The notes: a model not told the origin generated them from the letters alone. Counted from the stretch's first letter, positions 25,388-34,256 are shown. The stretch: DNA of 64,000 bases from Dielma fastidiosa (GCF_000313565.1 NZ_HE578924.1:108572-172571); one strand, 5' to 3'. Numbers and translations are program-made.

Positions 25388-25879
25388 ATGTTCAACTTTT
25401 TAAAAAAAGAAAAGAATACGGTTAAGACACTGACAGCGCCGGTAGATGGCAAGGTGATTGATTTAAGTGAGGTTGATGATCCAGTCTTTGCGCAGAAGAT
25501 GATGGGTGAAGGGATTGCGATCATTCCAGATGGCAATATCGTTGCGGCACCAGCGGATGGCACAATCGTATTAATACCGGAAACAAGACACGCGTTTGGT
25601 ATGAAGCTGGCAGACGGCTTGGAATTGCTTGTGCATATTGGTTTGGATACAGTAAATCTGGGCGGTGAAGGCTTCAGCGCACTTGTGGATGTAAATACAG
25701 AAGTAAAAGCTGGTGATCCAATCATCAAGGTTGACACTGATTTTGTTAAGTCAAAGGGTATCTCACTAACGACGCCGATGATTATCATGAATCACAATGA
25801 TTATGAACTGACAGCATTTCATACCGGCGGCCAAGCTAAAATGGGGGAAACTGTGCTGATTGAATATACAAGTAAATAA
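25388..25879 (+). CDS. PTS EIIA, glucose family (Crr-like)
   Basis: 163-residue single-domain EIIA of the glucose superfamily. Family motifs are present: APVDGKVIDLSEVDDPVF, then TRHAFG with one active-site His, and LLVHIGLDTV with the phosphorylated His (about residue 90). It donates phosphate to the EIIB domain of the EIIBC at 22606, which has no EIIA of its own. A GGAGG site precedes the ATG. It is transcribed away from that operon but shares cre and RAT control with it. Confidence 0.94.
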   Translation: MFNFLKKEKNTVKTLTAPVDGKVIDLSEVDDPVFAQKMMGEGIAIIPDGNIVAAPADGTIVLIPETRHAFGMKLADGLELLVHIGLDTVNLGGEGFSALVDVNTEVKAGDPIIKVDTDFVKSKGISLTTPMIIMNHNDYELTAFHTGGQAKMGETVLIEYTSK

Positions 25880-25911
25880 AGCCTAGGCCTCATGAATGTA
25901 AGGCTTTTATT
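25877..25911 (+). terminator. Terminator after EIIA gene
   Basis: AAAGCCT/AGGCTTT hairpin with trailing TTTTATT, overlapping the EIIA stop codon. Confidence 0.7.
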
Positions 25912-25920
25912 GATTAAGAA

Positions 25921-25987
25921 TCAACAGAATGTTACTATTCAAGGTAATGCTTACAGCTTTAACGCAAAAGGTGAAATGATTGAATAA
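25921..25987 (+). pseudogene. Fragment resembling a cell-wall-binding repeat
   Basis: About 20 codons in frame before a TAA at 25985 read NVTIQGNAYSFNAKGEMIE, recalling the G-x-x-Y-x-F-x-x-x-G-x-M pattern of choline/cell-wall-binding repeats. No start or larger gene surrounds it. This could be a remnant or chance. Confidence 0.3.
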
Positions 25988-25992
25988 ATCAA

Positions 25993-26031
25993 AAAGAAGG
26001 TTTCAGCCATATAACAGGTTGAAACCTTTTT
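25993..26031. terminator. Bidirectional terminator
   Basis: AAGGTTTCA and TTGAAACCTT pair, T-rich at both ends; it closes the ribokinase-like gene transcribed leftward. Confidence 0.8.
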
Positions 26032-26038
26032 GTTTATA

Positions 26039-26920
26039 TTACAGCGCCTTTTCTACCTCATCCAAGGTTGGAATTGAATTACCCGCGCCATGTCTGCCGA
26101 TAACGATTGAGCTGGCAGTCGATGCCATGTTCAGGCATTCCTTTACTGACTTACGGCTCATGATGCCATAGATAAAGTAACCGGTAAATGTATCGCCGGC
26201 ACCCACAGTATCCACAACCTCTGTTTTAATCGCCGGTTCATAGACATATTGATTTTCATCAGCATAGACAGCCCCGCGTTCTCCCAATGTCAGAATCACC
26301 TTGATTGCCGGGTATCTTTCCAAAATCAGCCGTGGAATCTCTTTTTCATTATCAGAACCGCTCAGCTGTCTTCCTTCTACCTCATTAATAAACAAATAAT
26401 CAATCTTATCCATCGGCAATGTCTCAATCACATGATTATACGGCGAAGGATTAAACACAATGATCAAACCGGCAGCCTTAGCTTTTTCAATAATTAAATG
26501 AAGGTTGTTAATTTCATTTTGAATAACCAGAATATCTCCCTTTTCAAAATGCGGCAGCACTGAATCAATATATGCTTCACTGATATGCTCATTGCAGTTG
26601 CCGCTGACAATGATTGCATTATTGCCTGCCTTATCCACCTGAATAATTGCCTGCCCGCTGTCTTCATCGACATGGTTCAGCAGTGATATATCAACATTGC
26701 CGCTTTTCAGCGTATCAGCTAATACCTGTCCATTTCTTCCTAGATTGCTGGCAATATAGACTGGCAGTCCGGTTTTGGCAAATGCCATTGCCTGATTCAA
26801 CCCCTTACCGCCTGCTGAGATTTCACAGCCGGAAGCGCAGATTGTCTCGTTTGGCTGCACGATATGCTCCAGCTTATAAATAGTATCAATATTTAATGAT
26901 CCAAATACAAGTACTTTCAT
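26039..26920 (-). CDS. PfkB-family sugar kinase, ribokinase-like
   Basis: 293-residue carbohydrate kinase. It has the N-terminal substrate signature (GSLNID; SAGGKGLNQA) and the C-terminal PfkB signature DTVGAGDTFTGYF with catalytic Asp. Together these fit ribokinase better than fructokinase, but the natural sugar could be another pentose or a nucleoside. It is monocistronic, with no ribose transporter or rbsD visible. GGAGAG precedes the ATG. The neighbouring GH43-like gene might deliver a pentose, which is speculation. Confidence 0.88.
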   Translation of the reverse strand: MKVLVFGSLNIDTIYKLEHIVQPNETICASGCEISAGGKGLNQAMAFAKTGLPVYIASNLGRNGQVLADTLKSGNVDISLLNHVDEDSGQAIIQVDKAGNNAIIVSGNCNEHISEAYIDSVLPHFEKGDILVIQNEINNLHLIIEKAKAAGLIIVFNPSPYNHVIETLPMDKIDYLFINEVEGRQLSGSDNEKEIPRLILERYPAIKVILTLGERGAVYADENQYVYEPAIKTEVVDTVGAGDTFTGYFIYGIMSRKSVKECLNMASTASSIVIGRHGAGNSIPTLDEVEKAL

Positions 26921-26990
26921 GATTCTTACTCTCCTACGTTCTATAACTTGATTATACCCTATATTTAATGAAAAAGCGCAAATGATTTAT

Positions 26991-27884
26991 TTAAAATTGA
27001 TCCTGCCAGATTACCTCAATGCCATCTTCAGTAAAAGTGATTGGCAAAAAGCTGTACCCTGAATGCTGCAAATCATCAGGCTGCCAATGATCAAGCATAA
27101 GTATATACTGCCCATCGCTTTCAAACACATAAGATGCCTGAGCATTAAATGTTTTGCGGTAATTCTTGCCTGAGCATGGATTGTCAATCAGCTTCCAGCC
27201 GCTGTACAGATGGTTTGATTTAGCATAAAGCGCTGCGTTGGGATGCCAGCCAGTACAGCCTGAGGTAATCATGTAATAGGTATCAGCTTTCTTAAAGAGT
27301 ATCGGCGCCTCGCGTTCCTGATCGATGAGCGCCGAAGTATAAAAACCGGTGACATCATCATAAGCGTCATTTAATTCCGCCAGTACCATCGTTTTATTGT
27401 AATTGGAGCTGTGAATTAATACCGCTTTGCCATTTTGATCTTTAAACAATGTCATATCCCGGCTGTCAAGGCGATTGGGCTGCATAAATCTGACATCATG
27501 AAAAGGTCCCTGCGGATGCTTAGAACGGGCAACACCTACACCCGCGTAATAATACTGTGCATCATCCGCATGAAACCAAAGCAGATATTCATCATTCAAT
27601 TCATTATAGATGACCTTGGGACGCTCACAAACACAGCTTGGATGAAGATAATTATCAGCCTGCTCATCAGCGGATAATGCCAATCCCTCATATTTCCACG
27701 TATGCAGATCAGTCGATGAGTAACAGGCAATGCCAATGACATCAACGCGTGTTTGATGAGGGCAGTTATCAGCTCCCTTATGCTCACCATACCAATAATA
27801 ACGGTCTTTAAACTTTGCGATCATGCCTCCATGCGCCTGAATTGGGTTGCCGTCCTGATCCAGCCAAAGCGTTCCATTATGCAT
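26991..27884 (-). CDS. GH43-like glycoside hydrolase (cytoplasmic)
   Basis: 297-residue five-bladed-propeller type protein. Family-like motifs are GTLWLDQDGNPIQAHGGMI, YYWYGEHK, SRDMTLFKDQNGK, EAPILFKK and YYMITSGCTGWHPN. These fit the GH43 group that contains exo-galactanase and xylosidase-like members. An acidic residue at the expected base position lies in the LDQDG segment, but the exact catalytic triad cannot be fixed by eye. No signal peptide, so it acts on imported oligosaccharides. AGGAGG precedes the ATG. A terminator separates it from the upstream PTS cluster, so it may have its own promoter. Confidence 0.75.
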   Translation of the reverse strand: MHNGTLWLDQDGNPIQAHGGMIAKFKDRYYWYGEHKGADNCPHQTRVDVIGIACYSSTDLHTWKYEGLALSADEQADNYLHPSCVCERPKVIYNELNDEYLLWFHADDAQYYYAGVGVARSKHPQGPFHDVRFMQPNRLDSRDMTLFKDQNGKAVLIHSSNYNKTMVLAELNDAYDDVTGFYTSALIDQEREAPILFKKADTYYMITSGCTGWHPNAALYAKSNHLYSGWKLIDNPCSGKNYRKTFNAQASYVFESDGQYILMLDHWQPDDLQHSGYSFLPITFTEDGIEVIWQDQF

Positions 27885-27939
27885 ATAAGATCCTCCTGCT
27901 TTTTTATTATTTTATCATATGCGACAGCCTCCGAAAAGA

Positions 27940-27980
27940 AAAACAGTCCTAGCGCTGATCCGCGATAGAACTGTCTTTTA
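27940..27980 (-). terminator. Terminator of the DhaK/PTS cluster
   Basis: GACAGTTCTA pairs with TAGGACTGTTTTT (one mismatch) on the minus strand, directly after the cupin gene. Confidence 0.75.
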
Positions 27981-27982
27981 GC

Positions 27983-28258
27983 TTATTTCATATCAAAGAT
28001 ATAATGCTTTTTAATTTTCTTTTCAACACACCAGATGCAGTCCATATTCGGCTGGAAAGTAACCAAATCCCCGGCTGCGAAGTGATAGCGGATGCCATCT
28101 TGAGTCTGCACATAGGCTTCCCCTTCAATGACTAAACATGTTTCTTCACGCTCATCATAGCTGGCTTCCCATGTTTCCGGCTCATGTTCCCATGTCGGCT
28201 GTGCCAGCAGCAATGCCTTTTGTTCCTCAGTGGGTTTTCTAACAAATACAGGTTTCAT
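27983..28258 (-). CDS. Small cupin-domain protein
   Basis: 91-residue single cupin of the cupin_3/EutQ-like type. It shows EETCLVIEGEAYVQ and FAAGDLVTFQPN, the beta-strand motifs, and a C-terminal WCVEKKIKKHYIF. The usual metal-binding His set is incomplete, as in many sugar-isomerase-like or regulatory cupins. It is the last gene of the DeoR-linked PTS cluster, 18 bases after EIIB. It could be an isomerase or mutarotase acting on the imported sugar phosphate; this is inferred from position only. Confidence 0.8.
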   Translation of the reverse strand: MKPVFVRKPTEEQKALLLAQPTWEHEPETWEASYDEREETCLVIEGEAYVQTQDGIRYHFAAGDLVTFQPNMDCIWCVEKKIKKHYIFDMK

Positions 28259-28276
28259 ATAGTTTCCTTTCTTCCC

Positions 28277-28780
28277 TTATAAATTCGGATAATGCTTCGC
28301 CTTAACATCCTGCCACGAAACTTCCTTATCATCAGGAACCGGCTGAAAATATGCCTTTAAACCTGCTTTGGCCATTTCGTTCATCATTCGCGCATCCTCA
28401 TCGTCAAAGGAAATCGGGCCCATGACAATCTTGCGGCCAAAACCGCCGCCGATGCCGCCAACCTGCAGCTCAGGATAATTAAAGCCTGCCATATAAGCGC
28501 GGTAAGCATTGGGAACATCTTTAAAAAGAATGAAAATCGGTTCAACCTCCCCAAGCTGATTCGCCTGCCAGCGTCTGCCGGCTTCTTCACAGGATATGGT
28601 TTCTAGTTCAACACCTACCGGACATGCCATTGAGAATAGCTGAGAGAGAAATGGATCTTTCGCAGACTGATCATCAATAATATATACTTTTTTACTCTTT
28701 GTACGGTACAGCCATTGTGTACATACCTGCCCGTGAATTAATCGGCTGTCGATTCTAACTAATCCGATCTTTGCCATCAT
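28277..28780 (-). CDS. PTS EIIB, mannose/sorbose family
   Basis: 167-residue cytoplasmic EIIB. RIDSRLIHGQV contains the phosphorylated His (about residue 16), and IDDQSAKDPF follows. It is separated from the EIICD and EIIA genes by four enzyme genes. Two adjacent ATGs follow GGAGG; the second, at 28777, has the better spacing. It should receive phosphate from the EIIA at 34314 and pass it to sugar in the fused EIICD. Confidence 0.92.
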   Translation of the reverse strand: MMAKIGLVRIDSRLIHGQVCTQWLYRTKSKKVYIIDDQSAKDPFLSQLFSMACPVGVELETISCEEAGRRWQANQLGEVEPIFILFKDVPNAYRAYMAGFNYPELQVGGIGGGFGRKIVMGPISFDDEDARMMNEMAKAGLKAYFQPVPDDKEVSWQDVKAKHYPNL

Positions 28781-28792
28781 AATGCCTCCTTT

Positions 28793-29653
28793 TTAGTCAG
28801 TGATTTTGAGCCAGTTCTTCCCTACCGAACCAGTTACTTTCATATAGTCCATCACTCTTTCTTTATAACCAGCCCACATAATATCACCCGCCATACGAGC
28901 GCCGATATTTTCTTCTGGATAACGGCCGTCCTCCATCAGCAGCTGTAAGCCATAATTATAAGCATCAGTTCCCATATTTACTTTTTGAGTGCCAATCTGA
29001 CAGCATTTCGCGATATTATCAAAACCGGAGAACGAACCACCGTGGAATACTAATGGCACATCAACCAGTTCTTTAATTTTCGCAAGCCGCTCAAAGTCAA
29101 TTTCTGGTCCCTTATTCGTATATTCACCATGAGCTTCACCAATTGATACCGCTAAGCAGTCACAGCCAGAGGCTTCCACAAAAGCTTTTGCCTTCTCAGG
29201 ATCGGTCAAAAATTCCTCACGTTTTTCTTCATAATCACAGCCATCAGCAATCTGTCCAAATTCTGCCTCAACCGTAATTCCCAATGGTTCACAGATTCGT
29301 TTAAAATAAGCGACCTCTTTCGCATTTTCCTCAAACGGCAATGCTGAACGATCCACCATGATACCGGTAAAACCGCCGTATATAGCTTTTACGCATGCCT
29401 CAAATGTATCGCCATGATCAAGATTCAAGGCTACCGGGATACGAACCTCATTGGCTAACTGGGTAACGATTCGGCCGAATGAAACCAGATCCTTGTGATT
29501 GCCTGGCAGTACATCGATAATTACCGGTGAATCCAATTCTACCGCTGCTTCAAGGCAGGCTCTGACTGAATCTTCATTAAATACATTCGGGGCTAGAACC
29601 CCATAACCGCCTTCTTTGGCTTTCTTCATAATCTCAAGCATTGATACTAACAT
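28793..29653 (-). CDS. Class II ketose-bisphosphate aldolase
   Basis: 286-residue zinc-dependent class II aldolase (Fba/GatY/KbaY family). Zinc ligands and partners are visible in ALNLDHGDTFE, EAEFGQI, GEAHGEY and LVFHGGS. Substrate specificity cannot be read from sequence. Location between EIIB and a DhaK/DhaL pair suggests it cleaves the imported sugar phosphate, possibly releasing dihydroxyacetone or its phosphate. AGGAGG site. A second paralog lies at 56248. Confidence 0.92.
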   Translation of the reverse strand: MLVSMLEIMKKAKEGGYGVLAPNVFNEDSVRACLEAAVELDSPVIIDVLPGNHKDLVSFGRIVTQLANEVRIPVALNLDHGDTFEACVKAIYGGFTGIMVDRSALPFEENAKEVAYFKRICEPLGITVEAEFGQIADGCDYEEKREEFLTDPEKAKAFVEASGCDCLAVSIGEAHGEYTNKGPEIDFERLAKIKELVDVPLVFHGGSFSGFDNIAKCCQIGTQKVNMGTDAYNYGLQLLMEDGRYPEENIGARMAGDIMWAGYKERVMDYMKVTGSVGKNWLKITD

Positions 29654-29665
29654 TTTGATTTCCTC

Positions 29666-30691
29666 CTAATTGCTGTTTAGCTTTTTTAATCGTTCAAATG
29701 GTTCCCGCTGCGCTCTGACACAGTTATTCAAAAACAGCAGCAGATCTTTAATAGCAGCCGATGAATCCTTGTCAAAAAATAAATCATGACGGCTGTTGGC
29801 ATAATATTTATAGAAAATATTCTGAGCCGAAGATGCTTTTAATTTGATCAGCATCGAATCAATATTCTTCGTATAATTAGAAATAGGATCAAGCATACCC
29901 GCCATGATATACAAAGGCAGATACTTAGGAAAAGCAGCCGTCCATGTTTCAAGATCAATCAGCATCTGCTGATTCAGCAGTTCAGTATAAGCCCGTACTG
30001 TATACTCAAAATTACAAGCACTGTCGTTATTGATTTTCCTTAATTCCTGACGTTTGCTGCTGCGGTAGGCGTGTGTGTCCTTTTCACCTTCAAGATAAAT
30101 TTGCTTATTTTCTTCAAGCAGCGCTTTTAATTCTGATGCGTAAGAGTTCTTGCCCTTTTCCTTCATTGCTTTTCTACATGCCATGGCTGATCTGCGCGGG
30201 TGAGCGGGAAAACCTTCATCACTGCATAAAATCAGCGCATTGACATCTTTGTATTTCATCATGTAATTCCTAGCCAGCACACAGCCAAAGCCAATGCCCA
30301 GCATGCCATGCAGAATCGGTTCTACGGCATGGGTAACCGTCTGGCTGCCTTTTTTATCTGACTGATTGACCGCGATCGTTGCCGGTATTTTTTTGAAATC
30401 ATTGAATACATAGAGAAAGAGTTGGTGAATATCCTCAATAAGCTGCCATGAATGATTCACCTCAATGACACCCAATGATGCTGCTGTTTTCCCATGACCG
30501 AGCAAATCGCAGCCAAATGATAGATAACCATCATTGGCTAGCTGTTTCATTAGATCACAATAACGAGAAATATGGTCATAGCGATCATGAATAATCTGTA
30601 TATAGCCGCGGATCGATGAATCTGGATAGCAGACAAGACCATAAACCGTATCCGTCTGATTAGCGCTTGGATAGCGATATTCTTTAAACAT
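29666..30691 (-). CDS. Alpha/beta-hydrolase-fold protein lacking the nucleophile Ser
   Basis: 341-residue protein resembling S33/monoglyceride-lipase hydrolases: GHGKTA near residue 65, core strand and elbow, a cap insertion (about 170-250), then acid and His motifs (AGMLDPISNY and NSRHDLFF). The nucleophile elbow, normally G-x-S-x-G, reads GIGFG (positions near 30278-30292), so the serine is glycine, while the Asp and His are kept. It lies inside a sugar PTS operon with an AGGAGG site and looks intact. It may be a non-hydrolytic member, or use a different mechanism. Confidence 0.8.
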   Translation of the reverse strand: MFKEYRYPSANQTDTVYGLVCYPDSSIRGYIQIIHDRYDHISRYCDLMKQLANDGYLSFGCDLLGHGKTAASLGVIEVNHSWQLIEDIHQLFLYVFNDFKKIPATIAVNQSDKKGSQTVTHAVEPILHGMLGIGFGCVLARNYMMKYKDVNALILCSDEGFPAHPRRSAMACRKAMKEKGKNSYASELKALLEENKQIYLEGEKDTHAYRSSKRQELRKINNDSACNFEYTVRAYTELLNQQMLIDLETWTAAFPKYLPLYIMAGMLDPISNYTKNIDSMLIKLKASSAQNIFYKYYANSRHDLFFDKDSSAAIKDLLLFLNNCVRAQREPFERLKKLNSN

Positions 30692-30710
30692 GATCTTGCC
30701 TCCTTATGAA

Positions 30711-30953
30711 TCAGCGGCTTGCTTTTGGCCGCTTAGCCCTGTGTTCTTTAATATCATGAATCAACAGAAGGGCAAAGAACAGCAGCAAACTGCCAAGCAT
30801 TAAGCCATTCTCCGTAAATGCGTTCTGATTCGGCGAAGATGAGCTGACGCTCTGTCCCAGCGTTGTGGTTAAACCTTGGGTCATGAACCAGTAGATTGCT
30901 AGCGTCAGTCCTGCCAGCTTCATGAGCCAGATAATTTGTTTCTTTCTGATCAT
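30711..30953 (-). CDS. Small two-helix membrane protein
   Basis: 80 residues with two hydrophobic segments (about 8-28 and 50-68), a Ser/Asn-rich loop, and a basic C-terminal tail (KEHRAKRPKASR). Its ATG overlaps the dhaL stop (ATGA), so it is translated with dhaL. No recognised family. Membrane placement inside the PTS operon hints at an accessory of the permease, unproven. Confidence 0.65.
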   Translation of the reverse strand: MIRKKQIIWLMKLAGLTLAIYWFMTQGLTTTLGQSVSSSSPNQNAFTENGLMLGSLLLFFALLLIHDIKEHRAKRPKASR

Positions 30954-31582
30954 TGCTGTTCACTGGCTATTGTTTTCAACAGCCCCTCAATATAGAGCTT
31001 GGCAACGACGGTACCCGGATCAATGATGCCGATGCTGTCCGCTTTTCGAAAAGCCAGACGGCCATGCTTCGCTTCCATCTTGGCCGCGTCATCAACTCCC
31101 TGACAAGCTGCTTGGTATCCGGCAGTCAGAAAATCAATAGGTGCTGATGTTAAGTTATCTTCGATACTCCTAGCAGCCGGATAAATCGCGTCGAGGAAGG
31201 TTTTTTCACCTTCTTCAGCTTTACCTGTCTGTTTGACTCCGGCCGCCATCTCACGCACCAATAGCAGCAGTTCCTCATTAGCTAAAGCTGTTTTGCCCTT
31301 AAGCTTTTTGCCTATATTCATAAATCCTGATGATAACAAGGTACCCATCGAGGAAGAAGCCGCATTATTGAAGCATTTGCCTGCCTGATAAAACAGCTTG
31401 CCTAAATCAGTCTCCATGCTGTCATGAACAAATTGATCGGCAGCCTTAAACCCGTCACCCATTACAATCCCTAAATCACCGTCACCGCCAACCGAATCAA
31501 GCTCGGTCAGCGTTTCAATATTGGCCTGAAAAATCACATCCCATTGTGTAAACAGCTTTTCAATAAATGTTTTATCCAGCAT
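30950..31582 (-). CDS. dhaL: Dihydroxyacetone kinase subunit DhaL
   Basis: 210-residue all-helical ADP-binding subunit. It shows LDSVGGDGDLGIVMGDGF with the Mg-binding aspartates and SSMGTLLSSGFMNIGK in the nucleotide site. With DhaK it phosphorylates dihydroxyacetone. No DhaM is visible in this window, so the phosphate donor (PEP through PTS, or ATP) is unresolved. It starts four bases after dhaK with GGTGAG upstream; longer in-frame starts within dhaK are rejected. Confidence 0.92.
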   Translation of the reverse strand: MLDKTFIEKLFTQWDVIFQANIETLTELDSVGGDGDLGIVMGDGFKAADQFVHDSMETDLGKLFYQAGKCFNNAASSSMGTLLSSGFMNIGKKLKGKTALANEELLLLVREMAAGVKQTGKAEEGEKTFLDAIYPAARSIEDNLTSAPIDFLTAGYQAACQGVDDAAKMEAKHGRLAFRKADSIGIIDPGTVVAKLYIEGLLKTIASEQQ

Positions 31583-31586
31583 AAGC

Positions 31587-32606
31587 TCACCGCCCAAATT
31601 GTTTAAACAGCGGTGTATCCGCCTGAGCATCAAGCAGCGGCTTGAGCTCATCATCCAGTTTAAACAGTGTGATCGACATACCCGCCATTTCCAATGATGT
31701 GGCATATTCACCGACATATGTTTTATATACTGATATTCCTGCTTTCGTTAACAATTCATTTACCTTGCGGTTAATCAGATATTGTTCTTCTAAAGGTGTA
31801 GCACCCAAGCCGTTGATCAAAACCGCGGCCTCATCCTGAGCATTCAGTTTTAAATCATCGATCAGTGCCGGCAGAATTTCCTCAACGATGGCATCCGCAC
31901 TCAGCAAAGGTCCGCGGCGAAGACCGGCTTCACCATGGATACCCATGCCGATTTCCATTTCATCATCACCAATGGTAAAGCTGGGATGACCGATTCGCGG
32001 TACCGTGCAGGGGGTCAGTGCCGCTCCCATAGTAGATACCCGCTCACTGGCTTTTTTAGCCAGCCGTTCAACCTCATCCAACGGCAGCAGCTGATCGGCT
32101 GCCGCCCCGGCGATTTTGTAGACAAAGAAGATACCGGCTACTCCGCGGCGCACATTCTTTTCACCCGCTGCCGCTCTAGGCCCGGAAGCTGCATCTTCAC
32201 CGGCAATGATTGATCGAACCTCAATGTCGGCTTCCATGTCAGCCATTTCCGCAGCCATTGTGAAATTAAAAATATCACCGTTATAATTTCCATAAATATA
32301 AAGCACACCGCTGCCTTGATCGATTGCCTTCGTCACATTCAGCATTTCATCAGCGCTTGGTGATTGAAAAACACCGCCGATGGCACAGCCGTCAAGCATG
32401 CCCTTGCCCACATAACCGAGAAACAATGGCAGATGACCGCTGCCGCCGCCGGTAGCTAATGCAACCTTGCCCGGCTTTTTATGAACCGCGCATAAACAGC
32501 GCAGATTGTTGTCAACCGGTTTTACATAATCAGGATGCGCCGCATAATAACCCGCCAGCATTTCTGGTATGAAATCCTCAGCCTTATTCATAAACTTTTT
32601 CATCAT
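31587..32606 (-). CDS. dhaK: Dihydroxyacetone kinase subunit DhaK
   Basis: 339-residue substrate-binding subunit. GGGSGHLPLFLGYVG is the phosphate-loop-like segment, NYNGDIFNF lies near the substrate, and MGIHGEAGLRR carries the His that binds dihydroxyacetone covalently as a hemiaminal. Normal length. Its presence in a PTS/aldolase operon implies free dihydroxyacetone is made in this pathway. Confidence 0.93.
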   Translation of the reverse strand: MMKKFMNKAEDFIPEMLAGYYAAHPDYVKPVDNNLRCLCAVHKKPGKVALATGGGSGHLPLFLGYVGKGMLDGCAIGGVFQSPSADEMLNVTKAIDQGSGVLYIYGNYNGDIFNFTMAAEMADMEADIEVRSIIAGEDAASGPRAAAGEKNVRRGVAGIFFVYKIAGAAADQLLPLDEVERLAKKASERVSTMGAALTPCTVPRIGHPSFTIGDDEMEIGMGIHGEAGLRRGPLLSADAIVEEILPALIDDLKLNAQDEAAVLINGLGATPLEEQYLINRKVNELLTKAGISVYKTYVGEYATSLEMAGMSITLFKLDDELKPLLDAQADTPLFKQFGR

Positions 32607-32627
32607 TTACACCTCCTTAACAATTTG

Positions 32628-34256
32628 CTATGCCAAAATACCTAAACCGCCTAATACGATAGAAAGTCCCAGCAGAATCAGTGTAGCCTTTAAGATATTG
32701 CCGCCTTTTTGCAGATATTTATAAATTCCAAATACCGCGCATAATGAAAGCAGACCCGGCGCGATGCCGTCAATCAATGTTTCCTGAAGACTTAAGAATT
32801 CACCGCCATAAGGAACATTTAAGCCTAACGCGACACTGACGTTCTCCGCAGCCATGACACCCATCACAAATAAACCAATAATACTGAAGAAAGTCACAAT
32901 CTTTTGTACGGCACGGTTCTGCAAGATGCTGGTAGCTGATTTAGTACCCAGCTTATAGCCCAGATTAAACATGAACTTGCCTTCTGAAGTTAAAATGATA
33001 TAAAGCAGTAAATCATAGACGATCGGCGCCCAGATATACCCCTTTTGCGCAAAGCCCATAAAGAAGGCTGCCATCAGCGGTTTAATCGTAGCGTAATTCA
33101 GCGTATCACCGATACCGGCAAAAGGCCCCATCATACCGGTTTTTACTGAGTTAATTAATTCACCGCTGATTACCTGTGTTTCATCATCACCCTCACGCAA
33201 TGCACGGGCTCTTTCTTCTTCCATTGATACAACTACGCCTGGAATAATACCGCCGATCATATTCTCAGTAATAAAGAACTGCATATGACGTTTTAAACCA
33301 TCAATCTGCGCGTCCTTATCATTCGGATATAATTCCTCAAGTGCCGGTGCCATAGTTAAGCACATACCTAATGCCTGAAGACGTTCAACATTATCCACAT
33401 GACAGATATGCATCCGCCAGTTAAACCAAACCTTATTTAATGTCTTCTTACTTAACAGCCGTTCACCCTGTGATTCAGTGTTATTCAGACTCATTAAATC
33501 CGCAAATACATTGCCTGAATCATTGGCATCCTTCGTGAATGTCATATACAGCCATGCCAGGAAAATACCTAACAGACAGCCTGGAATTGAACTCAATCCT
33601 GAATATTGTGCGAAGAAGAAACCGGCAATAAAGAAAGGAATCAAATTACCCTTACCGATAACCATAATCGTCATCGCAAAGCCCAGCGCCGGCATCATGC
33701 CGCCGGCAACCGTAAACATATTTTCTGCCCAGGCCGGCAGACCATTTAATAAAATACCTAAGCTGACCGTTCCATATTTCAAAATTAAAGTCATTGGAAT
33801 TAAGAAGATAACGGCTCTGATTAATGGTCCGTAAATTAATGATGTGCGCTGTAATCCGCTGATATCGCCTTGTTCGGCACATTTATCCGCATGGTGAACC
33901 GTCCACAGCATCGCAACACGTTTTACTGTATGAAGCTGAGCACAGATTAAAGCGGCAGCCGATGAGATAACCAGACCTTCTTCAAGACTGATACCCTGTG
34001 TAATAACCATGGAGGTCGTCACAACCCCCGCCGCGACCTTGTCGACCGGTAATGCCCCGCCTACTGCTGTTAATGCCAGATATAATGGCTGAATCGTACC
34101 GCCGACGATAACGCCTGTCGTAATGTCTCCCAAGATGAGACCCGTCAGCATTGATACGAACATCAGATCACAGAAACAGTACGTAAAGGGTACAAATATT
34201 TCCCCTGCGTCGAGCCAATACAATGCCGCAATCAGTATTGCTTGAACTAGTGTCAT
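32628..34256 (-). CDS. Fused PTS EIIC-EIID permease, mannose/sorbose family
   Basis: 542 residues joining two subunits that are normally separate. Residues 1-265 form EIIC (about eight membrane segments; GDITTGVIVGGTIQPLYLAL). Residues 275-542 form EIID (WRMHICHVDNVERLQALG; ENMIGGIIPGVVVSMEEERA; GMMGPFAGIGDTLNYATIKP). The two domains meet near residue 270 in one open frame, with a clean GGAG start and no internal ribosome site seen. It transports an unknown sugar together with EIIB (28277) and EIIA (34314). Confidence 0.9.
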   Translation of the reverse strand: MTLVQAILIAALYWLDAGEIFVPFTYCFCDLMFVSMLTGLILGDITTGVIVGGTIQPLYLALTAVGGALPVDKVAAGVVTTSMVITQGISLEEGLVISSAAALICAQLHTVKRVAMLWTVHHADKCAEQGDISGLQRTSLIYGPLIRAVIFLIPMTLILKYGTVSLGILLNGLPAWAENMFTVAGGMMPALGFAMTIMVIGKGNLIPFFIAGFFFAQYSGLSSIPGCLLGIFLAWLYMTFTKDANDSGNVFADLMSLNNTESQGERLLSKKTLNKVWFNWRMHICHVDNVERLQALGMCLTMAPALEELYPNDKDAQIDGLKRHMQFFITENMIGGIIPGVVVSMEEERARALREGDDETQVISGELINSVKTGMMGPFAGIGDTLNYATIKPLMAAFFMGFAQKGYIWAPIVYDLLLYIILTSEGKFMFNLGYKLGTKSATSILQNRAVQKIVTFFSIIGLFVMGVMAAENVSVALGLNVPYGGEFLSLQETLIDGIAPGLLSLCAVFGIYKYLQKGGNILKATLILLGLSIVLGGLGILA

